Shown here: positions 1-9,575 of the stretch, piece after piece
Numbering within the stretch: position 1 is the stretch's first letter
Layout: every line of letters starts with the position of its first letter
Assembly: GCA_003242675.1 (NCBI GenBank)
Contig: QGVE01000028.1
Coordinates: forward strand, 1-23,137
Length of the DNA: 23,137 nucleotides
Direction of reading: 5' to 3'
Origin: Bacillota bacterium
GTDB lineage: Bacteria > Bacillota_E > Symbiobacteriia > Symbiobacteriales > Symbiobacteriaceae
Notes under the pieces: model-generated
What the model was told of the DNA's origin: nothing
Database searches by the model: none
What the model saw: only the letters and a program-made list of their open reading frames with translations
Position numbers and translations under genes: made by a program

Positions 1-70
1 CTCACTACCCACCACTACCGTCCAACCACCCACTACTCACCGCTCACAACCCACAACTCACCGCTCAAGA
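1..70. repeat. Purine-poor low-complexity direct-repeat tract at the window edge
   Basis: This upstream stretch is almost free of G on the + strand and is built from short related units. ACTCACCGCTCA occurs exactly twice, at 35-46 and 56-67, with starts 21 bp apart. CACTACC occurs at 3-9 and 13-19, and CACTAC again at 31-36. Its base use is unlike the GC-rich coding DNA that follows. The tract runs off the left edge, so its full length and copy number cannot be seen. It ends just before the ribosome binding site of the first gene. No promoter hexamers are recognisable in it. Whether it is a simple repeat, a protein-binding array or slippage-prone filler cannot be decided here. Confidence 0.6.
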
Positions 71-82
71 AGGAGGCATGTC

Positions 83-688
83 ATGCAGATCCAGCCCCTG
101 CCCTATGACGCCATCGCCCTGGAGCGCTTCCGGCGGGAGGGTCCCTTCATCTGGCTGTGGGAGCCGGAGCGCACCGAGGCCGTGCTCGGGGCCGGGACGC
201 CCGAGACCGACGTGGACCTGGCCCGCTGCGCGGCGGACGGCGTGCCGGTGTACCGCCGCAGGGGCGGGGGAGGGGCGGTGGTGCTGGCCCCGGGCTGCCT
301 GGTGATCACGGCGGCGTACGAGGCGTCCCGCCGGCGGTTTCCCACGCAGTGGATCGGTCCCATCGCCGAGGCCGTCGCCCGGGCCCTGCGGGGACTGGGG
401 CTCCGCGACGCGCAGGTGCGGGGGATGGGCGATGTGGCGCTGGGCGACCGGAAGGTGCTGGGCTCCAGCCTGTACGCCAATCGGGAGGTGGCCCTGTACC
501 AGGGTTCCCTGCTCGTGGACCCGGACTTGTCCCTGCTCGCGCGCTACCTGCCGCACCCCTCCCGGGAGCCCGACTACCGGCGGGGCCGCAGCCACGCCGA
601 GTTCCTGACGTCGCTGGTGCGCGAGGGCTACCGGGGCGATCGGGAAGCCCTGCGGGCGGCCCTGGTCGCCGAACTCCGGCGCGTGTAG
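83..688 (+). CDS. Short lipoate-protein ligase A (BPL/LplA/LipB) family protein
   Basis: This 201-residue protein resembles the catalytic domain of the biotin/lipoate ligase superfamily. Those enzymes activate or transfer lipoyl, octanoyl or biotinyl groups onto a lysine of carrier domains in the cytoplasm. Visible marks are the Arg-Arg-Gly-Gly-Gly-Gly-Ala turn near residues 58-66 and GDRKVLGSSLY around residues 121-131. K124 there sits where LplA and LipL enzymes have the conserved lysine of GxKIxGSA. NREVALYQGSLLVD follows near residues 133-146, as in the family's 'hGsiLvd' strand. AGGAGG at 71-76 lies six bases before this ATG; another ATG at 78 is in a different frame. At 201 residues it is shorter than LplA (about 330) or LipL/LipM (about 280) and lacks the accessory C-terminal domain of LplA. 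Which acyl group it handles is not evident, and no lipoylated enzyme gene is nearby. Confidence 0.75.
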   Translation: MQIQPLPYDAIALERFRREGPFIWLWEPERTEAVLGAGTPETDVDLARCAADGVPVYRRRGGGGAVVLAPGCLVITAAYEASRRRFPTQWIGPIAEAVARALRGLGLRDAQVRGMGDVALGDRKVLGSSLYANREVALYQGSLLVDPDLSLLARYLPHPSREPDYRRGRSHAEFLTSLVREGYRGDREALRAALVAELRRV

Positions 689-761
689 CGGGCGGGGATT
701 GCGCGCCGAGCACGAAAAGGTTAGCATTGTCCAGAGTGTTTCGAGGTGGCAGGGGATTGGC

Positions 762-1616
762 TTGCGGTATCGCTTGATCGCCCTCGATGTGGACGGCACC
801 CTGTTCTGCAGCAAGCATCAGGTGTCGCCCCGCACGCTCACGGCACTGGAGGCGGCCCGGCGGCGCGGCGCGATCACGGTCATCGCCACCGGCCGCACAG
901 TCCACTCCGCCCTCGCCGTCAGCCGGGAGATCGGCGGCGGCCCGGTGATCTGCTGCAACGGCGCCGGCCTCCTGGACGAGGCGGGGCGGCTGATCTACCA
1001 TCAGGGCATCCCCACCGAGCCCCTGGTGCAGGCCCTGCGGCTGGGGTGGCAGGCCGGCCTCCTGATGCACTGCTACACGCCGGAAGGCATTGTGCTGGAC
1101 CGGCCCCTGACCCACCTGGCGAACTCGTACAGGTGGCTGCGCGCCGGCGGTGCGCGGCTCAGGGCGGTCCTCAACGTCGCCCGGATGTGGGGCGCGAACC
1201 GGACCCGCGTGGTGCCGCGGCTATACCGCTGGGCGGCATCCCCGCACCGGCCGCCCGTCCTGAAGGTGATGATGCTCGGCGATCCGTCCCGGGTGAAGGC
1301 CCTGGCCGGCGAGATCCGGCAGGCGGTCGCAGGGGTTGAGGTGACGTCCTCCGGCCCGGACAACCTGGAGGTCACCGCCGCGGGGGTCTCCAAGGGGAGC
1401 GGGCTGGCGGAGCTCGGCCGGCGCCTCGGCATTCCGCCCGAGGCGATGATCGCGTTTGGCGACTCGGACAACGACCTGACGATGCTGCGCTACGTGGGGC
1501 TGGGCGTGGCGATGGGCAACGCGGCCCCCCACGTCAAGGCCGCGGCGGACCGGGTGGCGCCGCCGTGCGACGAGGACGGCGTGGCGCGCGTCCTGGAGGA
1601 GGTATGCAGCGGATGA
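762..1616 (+). CDS. HAD-superfamily Cof-type sugar-phosphate phosphatase
   Basis: This is a cytoplasmic haloacid dehalogenase-type hydrolase of the Cof/YidA subfamily, usually active on sugar phosphates or related phosphomonoesters. All four HAD motifs are present. DVDGTL at residues 9-14 has the nucleophile and acid aspartates D9 and D11. ATGRT carries the motif II threonine. A lysine in LKVMM fits motif III. GDSDNDLTML near residues 235-244 is the metal-binding motif IV. The long insert between motifs II and III is the C2b-type cap of this subfamily. I chose TTG at 762 because AGGGG at 751-755 precedes it by six bases and the protein then begins directly at the first core strand. An upstream in-frame TTG at 699 would add 21 unlike residues. 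The length of 284 residues is normal. Its stop overlaps the next gene as ATGA. The substrate cannot be inferred from the sequence. Confidence 0.88.
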   Translation: MRYRLIALDVDGTLFCSKHQVSPRTLTALEAARRRGAITVIATGRTVHSALAVSREIGGGPVICCNGAGLLDEAGRLIYHQGIPTEPLVQALRLGWQAGLLMHCYTPEGIVLDRPLTHLANSYRWLRAGGARLRAVLNVARMWGANRTRVVPRLYRWAASPHRPPVLKVMMLGDPSRVKALAGEIRQAVAGVEVTSSGPDNLEVTAAGVSKGSGLAELGRRLGIPPEAMIAFGDSDNDLTMLRYVGLGVAMGNAAPHVKAAADRVAPPCDEDGVARVLEEVCSG

Positions 1617-2086
1617 GAGCCCTGGAGGCCGTGACCCAGCTGCTCATGGGGCTGTGGGTCGGCGCCGCGGCCGGCTTCGCCCTGAGCGCCCCCAAGATCT
1701 TCGAAGCCTTCGGACCGGACCGCCAGTCGGCGGGCGACCTGGCCGGCGACATCATCTACCTCTTGAACAACGCCGGGATGCTGCTGGGCGCGGGCGCGCT
1801 CCTGACCCTTCTGCCCCGGCTGCGCAGCGGCGTCAACAAGGTGCGGCTCGTGCTCCTCCTGGGCTGCCTCGGCCTGGCCCTGACCACCTGGCTCTACATC
1901 TTCCCGCAGATGGAACGGGCCGAGCCGCCCGAGCCCATCCAGAACTACGCGGAGACCGATCCCGTGCGGGTGGAATACAACCGCTGGCACACGCTCTCGG
2001 AACGGGTCTACGGCGCCGCCATGGTGCTCGGGGCCGGCGTGATCCTGCTGGGCCCCTTCGCGGAGACGAAGGGGGGGCGCCGGTAG
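1613..2086 (+). CDS. DUF4149/TMEM205-like four-helix membrane protein
   Basis: The 157-residue product has four hydrophobic segments, near residues 4-26, 46-67, 73-96 and 133-152. Its spacing resembles the DUF4149 (TMEM205-like) family: a first helix followed by AFxFxAPxxF-like residues (here SAPKIFEAF), then a polar loop ending in a Trp-His pair (RWHTLSE) before the last helix. The family has no firmly established biochemical role. Two start codons are possible. ATG 1604 lies only one base after AGGAGG (1597-1602), while ATG 1613 lies ten bases after it and overlaps the preceding TGA as ATGA, so I prefer 1613. The overlap suggests translational coupling to the HAD phosphatase. The stop is followed immediately by the next start codon. 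The family call rests on pattern resemblance only. Confidence 0.65.
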   Translation: MRALEAVTQLLMGLWVGAAAGFALSAPKIFEAFGPDRQSAGDLAGDIIYLLNNAGMLLGAGALLTLLPRLRSGVNKVRLVLLLGCLGLALTTWLYIFPQMERAEPPEPIQNYAETDPVRVEYNRWHTLSERVYGAAMVLGAGVILLGPFAETKGGRR

Positions 2087-3439
2087 TTGGACTGGGAGCT
2101 GCGGGTCCTGCAGGCCCTGGAATCCTCCCGCCCGGCCTGGGACGAGCCGCCGGACTGGCGGGCGGGGCTGGCCCTCTACGAGGGCCTCAGCCTGGGCGGG
2201 CAGCGGGGACTGGGTCGCACGAACGTCCGCCTGATCGACCTGGGGGACCCGAATACCCCCGCCCGCCGCGAGCCCGGGGCGGTTGAGCAGATCGAGGCAA
2301 GCCTGCCCGCCGGCATGACCCCGTCCGACCTGCTCTGCATCGAGGCGGCGGTGCTCGTGGCCACCGAGCGCGGGCTCGGGGACGCCTACTTTCCCCTGCT
2401 CCGCCTGATGAGCCTCCCCACCTGGCACGTGGTCCAGGGCCGGCTGACGTGGCTGGGGCGCGAGGGCTTCGCCGCGCAGCAGAAGCTCAGCCTCACCCGG
2501 GCGGGCCGGGGGCTCGGGGCCCTGCTGGGGCTGGCGGCCGGCGACGCGCTGGGCTGCACGGTGGAGTTCATGAGCCGTGAGGCGATCCGGGCGCAGTACC
2601 CCGGCGGGCACCGGGAGATCGTCGGCGGCGGCCCCTTCGGCATCCCCGCCGGTGCGGGGACCGACGACACCGCGATGGCGGTGGCGGTCGGGCGGGGCAT
2701 CCTGGAGCAGCCGGACGACCCCGTCGACGCCGTGGGCCGCCACTTCGTCGCCTGGTACCGCTCCGATCCGCCGGACGTCGGCAGCACCTGCCGGACGGCC
2801 ATCGAAGCCTACCTGCGGCTCGGCTCCTGGCAGGCGGCGAGCGACGCCGTGAAGGGGAAGCTGGGCCGGTGGGCGGCCGGCAACGGGGCGCTCATGCGGA
2901 CCCTGCCTGCCGCACTGGCCTACGGCCCGGATCCCGGCCAGGCGATCCGCATCGGGCGCATGACCCATCCGCATCCGGAGTCGGATGCCGCCATCGCCGT
3001 CTACCACCGGACGGTCGACGCCCTACTGGAGGGGGCGGCGCCGGCGGAGGCCCTGGAGGCCGGCCTGGCGCCCCTGCCGGGGGGCGACCCGGAGGTGCAG
3101 GCGGCGATCGCGGGCCTGGCCGAGCGGTTCGCCGACCTGGCCTCCCGCCCGGCGGACCGGATCAAGTCCGGCGGGTACGTGGTGGAGACGCTGGAGGCGG
3201 CCCTCTGGGCGTTCCTGCGGACCGACTCCCTGGAGGAATGCATCGTCACCGCGGTGAATCTAGGGGAGGATGCCGACACCGTCGGCGCGGTGGCTGGCGG
3301 CCTGGCCGGCGCGGCGTACGGCCCCGCCGCGGTGCCGCGGCGATGGAGCCGGGCCTTGCGGGAGCGGGCGGTGATCGACCAACTGGCCGCCGGCCTGTAC
3401 GCGGTTTACCGGGAGCGCCGGAGCGACAAACGCGATTAA
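2087..3439 (+). CDS. ADP-ribosylglycohydrolase (DraG/ARH family) with N-terminal extension
   Basis: The C-terminal two-thirds (about residues 140-445 of 450) is an ADP-ribosylglycohydrolase. These dinuclear-metal enzymes remove ADP-ribose from proteins or small molecules. Visible motifs are GLAAGDALG, then GTDDTAMA with the metal-binding TDD, then GNGALMR, MTHPHPES, GGYVVETLEAALWAF and finally GEDADTVGAVAGGLAGAAYG, the second metal-binding motif. The key acidic residues are therefore intact. The first 140 or so residues do not belong to this fold and I do not recognise them. They contain a charged, Trp- and Leu-rich helical stretch ending in LTWLGREGFAAQQKLSL. The start is TTG, placed directly after the preceding TAG with no gap; the only upstream purine run is the G7 tract about ten bases away. 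The target could be ADP-ribosylated protein, ADP-ribosylarginine or a nucleotide derivative. No partner ADP-ribosyltransferase is visible in the window. Confidence 0.88.
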   Translation: MDWELRVLQALESSRPAWDEPPDWRAGLALYEGLSLGGQRGLGRTNVRLIDLGDPNTPARREPGAVEQIEASLPAGMTPSDLLCIEAAVLVATERGLGDAYFPLLRLMSLPTWHVVQGRLTWLGREGFAAQQKLSLTRAGRGLGALLGLAAGDALGCTVEFMSREAIRAQYPGGHREIVGGGPFGIPAGAGTDDTAMAVAVGRGILEQPDDPVDAVGRHFVAWYRSDPPDVGSTCRTAIEAYLRLGSWQAASDAVKGKLGRWAAGNGALMRTLPAALAYGPDPGQAIRIGRMTHPHPESDAAIAVYHRTVDALLEGAAPAEALEAGLAPLPGGDPEVQAAIAGLAERFADLASRPADRIKSGGYVVETLEAALWAFLRTDSLEECIVTAVNLGEDADTVGAVAGGLAGAAYGPAAVPRRWSRALRERAVIDQLAAGLYAVYRERRSDKRD

Positions 3440-3440
3440 T

Positions 3441-3479
3441 GGAGGTGTGGCGGCGGCCGGCCGGTGACCGGCCCGCCGC
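3441..3479 (+). promoter_or_regulatory. Strong Shine-Dalgarno followed by a hairpin that spans the gap to the start codon
   Basis: GGAGGTG (3441-3447) is a seven-base match to the anti-Shine-Dalgarno sequence, yet the best ATG is at 3485, 37 bases away. Between them lies a hairpin with an outer stem GCGGCG (3450-3455) with CGCCGC (3474-3479), a GCC bulge, an inner stem GGCCGG (3459-3464) with CCGGCC (3468-3473), and a TGA loop. If it folds, two bases remain before it and five after it, giving an effective spacing of seven. No T-run follows, so it is not an ordinary terminator. Confidence 0.6.
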
Positions 3480-3484
3480 AGCGG

Positions 3485-4039
3485 ATGACGACAGAGACGA
3501 AACAGCAGGACAGCATTCAGTTCGGACTCACCCTGGTGCAGAAGATCCTCTACGGCGTGCTGCTGCTCAGCGTGGCTGCGGCGGTGACGCCTCTGAGCCC
3601 GCTGTTCCAAGGCCCCGGCGGCACGGTGTTTTTCGTGCTCTACGGCATCTTCGTGGGCGTGCTCTCGTGGTTCGTATCGTCCAGCTGGGTCTTCGGCCTG
3701 GAGCTGACGAAGCGGGAGATCCGGGTGCGGGACGCCGGGCGGGTCGTGGTCATTCCCCTGGACAAGATCGGGATGGTGGTGCGGGGCGGGCGCAGCCCGT
3801 TCCTGCCGGCGATCTGGCTGGTGCTGCGCGGGGTCGACGTCGGCCGCGCGCTGCCGGAGAAGGGGGTCAACCCGGTGACCCGGGAGATGCTGGACAACTT
3901 CCGGCGCCGCAACCCGGGGAAGAAGATCACCTTCGTTCCCATCCCGATGATCTACCTCCGCTCGCCCCGCGGGTTCGTCGACGAACTCAAGCGGCGCATT
4001 CCGCCGCTCGCCGTCGACGAGCGATTTGGTAGAAAGTAG
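3485..4039 (+). CDS. Membrane protein of unknown function with possible PH-like tail
   Basis: I do not recognise a named family. The 184-residue product has a short polar N-terminus, two hydrophobic segments (about residues 18-37 and 45-67), and then a soluble part of about 115 residues. That part begins GLELTKREIRVRDAGRVVVIPLDKIGMV, an alternating strand pattern like the start of bacterial PH-like (bPH) domains, where a 'type x I xxxxG xxxIPLxxI' pattern is common. The rest is rich in basic residues. It could sit in the cytoplasmic membrane with the soluble part inside. ATG 3485 is preferred because the only good Shine-Dalgarno sequence (3441-3447) would reach it across the intervening hairpin. 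An in-frame GTG at 3464 lies inside that hairpin. It follows the glycohydrolase by 45 bases and is probably cotranscribed. The PH-like assignment is weak. Confidence 0.6.
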   Translation: MTTETKQQDSIQFGLTLVQKILYGVLLLSVAAAVTPLSPLFQGPGGTVFFVLYGIFVGVLSWFVSSSWVFGLELTKREIRVRDAGRVVVIPLDKIGMVVRGGRSPFLPAIWLVLRGVDVGRALPEKGVNPVTREMLDNFRRRNPGKKITFVPIPMIYLRSPRGFVDELKRRIPPLAVDERFGRK

Positions 4040-4051
4040 TCCCGCCATCCC

Positions 4052-4080
4052 TTGTCACGGGCGGTGTTCTGTGCTATTAT
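4052..4080 (+). promoter_or_regulatory. Sigma-A-type promoter of the rimP-nusA-infB operon
   Basis: TTGTCA (4052-4057) and TATTAT (4075-4080) are each one base from consensus and are separated by exactly 17 bases. TG at 4072-4073 adds an extended -10 element. Transcription would start near 4087, leaving a leader of roughly 195 bases before rimP. It sits just after the end of the upstream membrane-protein gene. Confidence 0.82.
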
Positions 4081-4112
4081 GAGCACCGAGGTAGCCTTTT
4101 CCGTGTGTTAAG

Positions 4113-4136
4113 GAGTGGGTGTCAACCCACTCTTTT
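4113..4136 (+). terminator. Leader hairpin with T-run upstream of rimP (probable attenuator)
   Basis: GAGTGGGT (4113-4120), loop GTCA, and ACCCACTC (4125-4132) form a perfect eight-pair stem followed by TTTT. It lies about 25 bases into the predicted transcript, so it looks like an intrinsic terminator inside the leader, i.e. an attenuator. From memory, many Firmicutes carry a similar GTGGG/CCCAC hairpin before rimP; I could not verify this here. NusA and the other products made downstream could feed back on it, but that is inference. Confidence 0.65.
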
Positions 4137-4283
4137 CAACGTCCAAAGGTTGACGGATGGTGTGCGGGTTCGCCAAGAGCCGGTGCGAGCCGGCTCATTT
4201 GGTGCCCGCAATCGGGAAACAGTAGTGCTGCAGGGCTGCCGGAGCGGCCCGACGGCACAACCTGATCGGAGGTCTGGTCCTGT
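4137..4283 (+). ncRNA. Structured 5' leader of rimP
   Basis: After the attenuator-like hairpin the untranslated leader continues with nested inverted repeats. TGCGGG (4163-4168) pairs with CCCGCA (4205-4210). Inside that, GAGCCGG (4177-4183) pairs with CCGGCTC (4190-4196) around a TGCGAG loop. A third small pair is TGCCG (4237-4241) with CGGCA (4253-4257). The region ends with the rimP Shine-Dalgarno sequence GGAGGT (4268-4273). No known riboswitch consensus is recognisable. Its role may be regulatory or simply structural. Confidence 0.45.
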
Positions 4284-4793
4284 TTGGCGAAGAGCCGCAA
4301 ACGTCTCGAGGAGTTGGTGGAGGAGCTGGCTGCCCCCCACGCAGCCGCGCTCGGGTTGGAACTGGTGGGGGTTGAGTTGGTCAGGGAAGGTTCCTACCGC
4401 TATCTCCGGGTCTACATCGACAAGGAGGGCGGGGTTGGATTCGACGACTGCGAGGCGCTCAGCCGGGTGGTCGATGCCCAACTGGACCAAATTCTGCCCA
4501 ATCCACCGTACGATTTCTTCGAGGTCTCTTCGCCGGGGCTGGACCGGCCCCTAAAGCGCGAGGCAGACTTCGCCCGCTACGTGGGACACAAGGTGGTGGT
4601 TACCACCTATGCCCCCGTGGACGGGCAGAAGTCGTTTGTGGGTGAGTTGCAGGGGCTGATCGACGGCCGCGTGACCCTCACCCTGACCGAGGGCAAGGGC
4701 CGGGGCCGGACCATCTCCTTCGACCGCCAGCAGGTGGCGAGCGCTCGACTTTACGTTGAGTTTGATGAGCTTGAGAGGGGACTTGAGGAATGA
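4284..4793 (+). CDS. rimP: Ribosome maturation factor RimP
   Basis: RimP is a cytoplasmic 30S assembly factor that acts early, around binding of protein S12. The 169 residues match the family length and organisation: an N-terminal alpha/beta domain (about 1-90) with the typical YLRVYIDKEGGVGFDDCEALSR and DFFEVSSPGLDRPL segments, then a small SH3-like barrel (about 95-165). The N-terminal stretch is followed by the diagnostic SSPGLDRPL near residue 82. The start is TTG at 4284; GGAGGT at 4268-4273 lies ten bases upstream. The stop overlaps the nusA start as ATGA. It is the first gene of the operon after a promoter, an attenuator-like hairpin and a structured leader. Confidence 0.95.
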   Translation: MAKSRKRLEELVEELAAPHAAALGLELVGVELVREGSYRYLRVYIDKEGGVGFDDCEALSRVVDAQLDQILPNPPYDFFEVSSPGLDRPLKREADFARYVGHKVVVTTYAPVDGQKSFVGELQGLIDGRVTLTLTEGKGRGRTISFDRQQVASARLYVEFDELERGLEE

Positions 4794-5869
4794 AAGCCGA
4801 GATTCTCGAGGCGCTGGATGACCTGGTGCGCGAGAAGGGCATTTCGCGGGAGGTCCTGATCGAGGCGATCGAGGCGGCCCTGATTTCCGCCTATCGCCGC
4901 AACTTCGGCTCGGCGCAGAACGTGCGGGTGTTTTTCGACGACAAGACCGGCGAGTACCGGGTTTATGCGCAGAAGGAGATCGTGGAGCAGGTCACCGACC
5001 CGCGGCTGCAGGTCAGTCTCGAGGAGGCTCGGATGAAGAACCCGAACTTGCAGCTGGGCGACATCTTCGAGGTCGAGGTCACGCCCCGCGACTTCGGCCG
5101 CATCGCCGCCCAGACCGCCAAGCAAGTCGTGGTCCAGCGCATTCGTGAAGCCGAGCGCGGCATGATCTACGAGGAGTACGCCAGCCGTGAGGGCGAGATC
5201 GTCACCGGACTCGTCCAGCGCCAGGATCCGAAGACGCGGACGGTCTACCTGGAACTGGCCCGGGGCGTGGAGGCGGTGCTCGCGCCTAACGAGCAGATCC
5301 CCGGCGAGCGTTACGTGGAGAACCAGCGCATCAAGGCCTACGTCATCGAGGTCAGGCGCACCCCCAAGGGCCCGGCGATCGCGGTTTCCCGGACGCATCC
5401 GGGCCTGCTGAAGCGGCTGTTTGAGCTGGAGGTCCCGGAGATCCACGACGGCACCGTCGAGATCAAGGGCATCGCCCGCGAGGCCGGCTCCCGGTCCAAG
5501 ATCGCCGTGATGGCGCGGGATCCCAACGTCGATCCCGTCGGCGCCTGCGTGGGGCAGAAGGGCCAGCGGGTGCAGAACATCGTCGATGAGCTGCAGGGCG
5601 AGAAGATCGACGTGGTCGAGTGGTCTCCGGACCCCGAGGTGTTCGTGGCCAAGGCCTTGTCCCCGGCCAAGGTCACGCAGGTCATCTGCGACGTGGAGAA
5701 CCGCATCGCCCGCGTGATCGTGCCGGACTACCAGCTTTCGCTGGCCATCGGCAAGGAAGGGCAGAACGCCCGCCTGGCCGCCAAGCTGACCGGCTGGAAG
5801 ATCGACATCAAGTCCGAGTCGCAGGCAGCGGCCGGCGCGTGGGGTGAACTGGGCGACGACGCCGGCTAA
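4790..5869 (+). CDS. nusA: Transcription termination/antitermination factor NusA
   Basis: NusA binds RNA polymerase near the RNA exit channel and modulates pausing, intrinsic termination and antitermination. The 359-residue protein has an RNAP-binding N-terminal domain (about 1-130), an S1 domain (about 133-200, beginning GEIVTGLVQR), KH1 (about 230-280, GACVGQKGQRVQNIVDEL) and KH2 (about 300-345, LAIGKEGQNARLAAKLTGW). It lacks the C-terminal acidic repeats of E. coli NusA, which is usual for Firmicutes. The ATG overlaps the rimP stop (ATGA), so translation is probably coupled. Because its own mRNA carries an attenuator-like hairpin upstream, NusA autoregulation is plausible but not shown. 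Confidence 0.97.
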   Translation: MKAEILEALDDLVREKGISREVLIEAIEAALISAYRRNFGSAQNVRVFFDDKTGEYRVYAQKEIVEQVTDPRLQVSLEEARMKNPNLQLGDIFEVEVTPRDFGRIAAQTAKQVVVQRIREAERGMIYEEYASREGEIVTGLVQRQDPKTRTVYLELARGVEAVLAPNEQIPGERYVENQRIKAYVIEVRRTPKGPAIAVSRTHPGLLKRLFELEVPEIHDGTVEIKGIAREAGSRSKIAVMARDPNVDPVGACVGQKGQRVQNIVDELQGEKIDVVEWSPDPEVFVAKALSPAKVTQVICDVENRIARVIVPDYQLSLAIGKEGQNARLAAKLTGWKIDIKSESQAAAGAWGELGDDAG

Positions 5870-5917
5870 TGCCGGCCACGCGCCGTGACGGATGGCAGGG
5901 GAAGGGAGGTGGTCGCG

Positions 5918-6217
5918 ATGGCCAAAGGGCAGCAGCCCAAGGTGAAGAAGGTTCCCCAGCGCATGTGCGTTGGCTGCGGCCAGATGCGCCCCAAGAAGGA
6001 GCTGATCCGGGTCGTGCGCACGCCCGAAGGCGCCATCGAGCTCGACACCTCTCCCTCCCGCAAGCGGCCGGGGCGCGGCGCCTACCTCTGCCCGGACAGG
6101 GAGTGCCTGGCCAAGGCGGTCAAGGGGAAGCGCCTGGAGCGGTCGCTGGAGCATCCCATCTCCGACGAGGTCTGGGCCCAACTGGAGGCGCAGATCGGGG
6201 TGGTGAAGGCGGAGTGA
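5918..6217 (+). CDS. ylxR: YlxR family RNA-binding protein (RnpM-like)
   Basis: This 99-residue basic protein belongs to the YlxR family, found between nusA and infB in many Gram-positive bacteria. Recent work links family members to RNase P regulation (RnpM) and to RNA binding. Signature residues are RMCVGCGQMRPKKELIRVV, with C17 and C20, and GRGAYLC near residues 52-58, with C58 and C63 supplying a second cysteine pair. ATG 5918 is chosen because GGAGGTGG begins 13 bases upstream; an in-frame upstream GTG at 5885 would add 11 unconserved residues. The TGA stop shares its last base with the next ATG, so the two genes are tightly coupled. Confidence 0.93.
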   Translation: MAKGQQPKVKKVPQRMCVGCGQMRPKKELIRVVRTPEGAIELDTSPSRKRPGRGAYLCPDRECLAKAVKGKRLERSLEHPISDEVWAQLEAQIGVVKAE

Positions 6218-6549
6218 TGCCGCCATCGCTTGCCACCATGCTCGGACTCTGTCAACGGGCAGGGAAGCTGGCGTCCGGCGACCTGGCAGCCGAGCAGGCC
6301 CTCCGGCGCGGGCACGCCCACCTGGTCCTGATCGCCGCCGACGCGAGCGAGCGAACGCAGTCCAAGTTCGCTCACCTCGCTGCGCAGGCCGGTGTTCCGT
6401 GCTACGTCGTGGGGACCCGCGCAGACCTGGGCCGGGCGATCGGAAAGGCCGGGCGTGCGGCGGTGGTCGTGCAGTCCCGCGACTTCTCCCGGGGGATCCG
6501 CGGGATCCTCGAGCGGGAGGGCCTGGCGCCCGTGACAGGACGGGGGTGA
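6217..6549 (+). CDS. ylxQ: YlxQ, L7Ae/L30e/S12e family ribosomal-type RNA-binding protein
   Basis: The 110-residue product has the L7Ae-type fold, which in bacteria binds kink-turn or similar RNA motifs. It begins [25 protein letters not shown] after a short lead, followed by [14 protein letters not shown], the strand-helix pattern of the L7Ae family. A second half, [18 protein letters not shown], matches the 'vp... lG.aiGk' segment of YlxQ. The start ATG at 6217 overlaps the ylxR TGA by one base. Its position directly upstream of infB matches the Firmicutes operon order. The precise RNA target of YlxQ is not established. Confidence 0.92.
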   Translation: MPPSLATMLGLCQRAGKLASGDLAAEQALRRGHAHLVLIAADASERTQSKFAHLAAQAGVPCYVVGTRADLGRAIGKAGRAAVVVQSRDFSRGIRGILEREGLAPVTGRG

Positions 6550-6553
6550 TCCG

Positions 6554-9562
<3,009 letters not shown>

Positions 9563-9575
9563 GCCGGTGAGGAGT

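Noticed and set aside
1..70. A CRISPR-like array at the left edge
   Set aside because: The repeated unit is only 12 bases, the spacer is only 9 bases and no cas gene is in the window. It is low-complexity sequence.
4042..4064. A short inverted repeat (CCGCC with GGCGG) as a terminator of the membrane-protein gene
   Set aside because: The stem is only five pairs, has no T-run and overlaps the rimP promoter -35 region.
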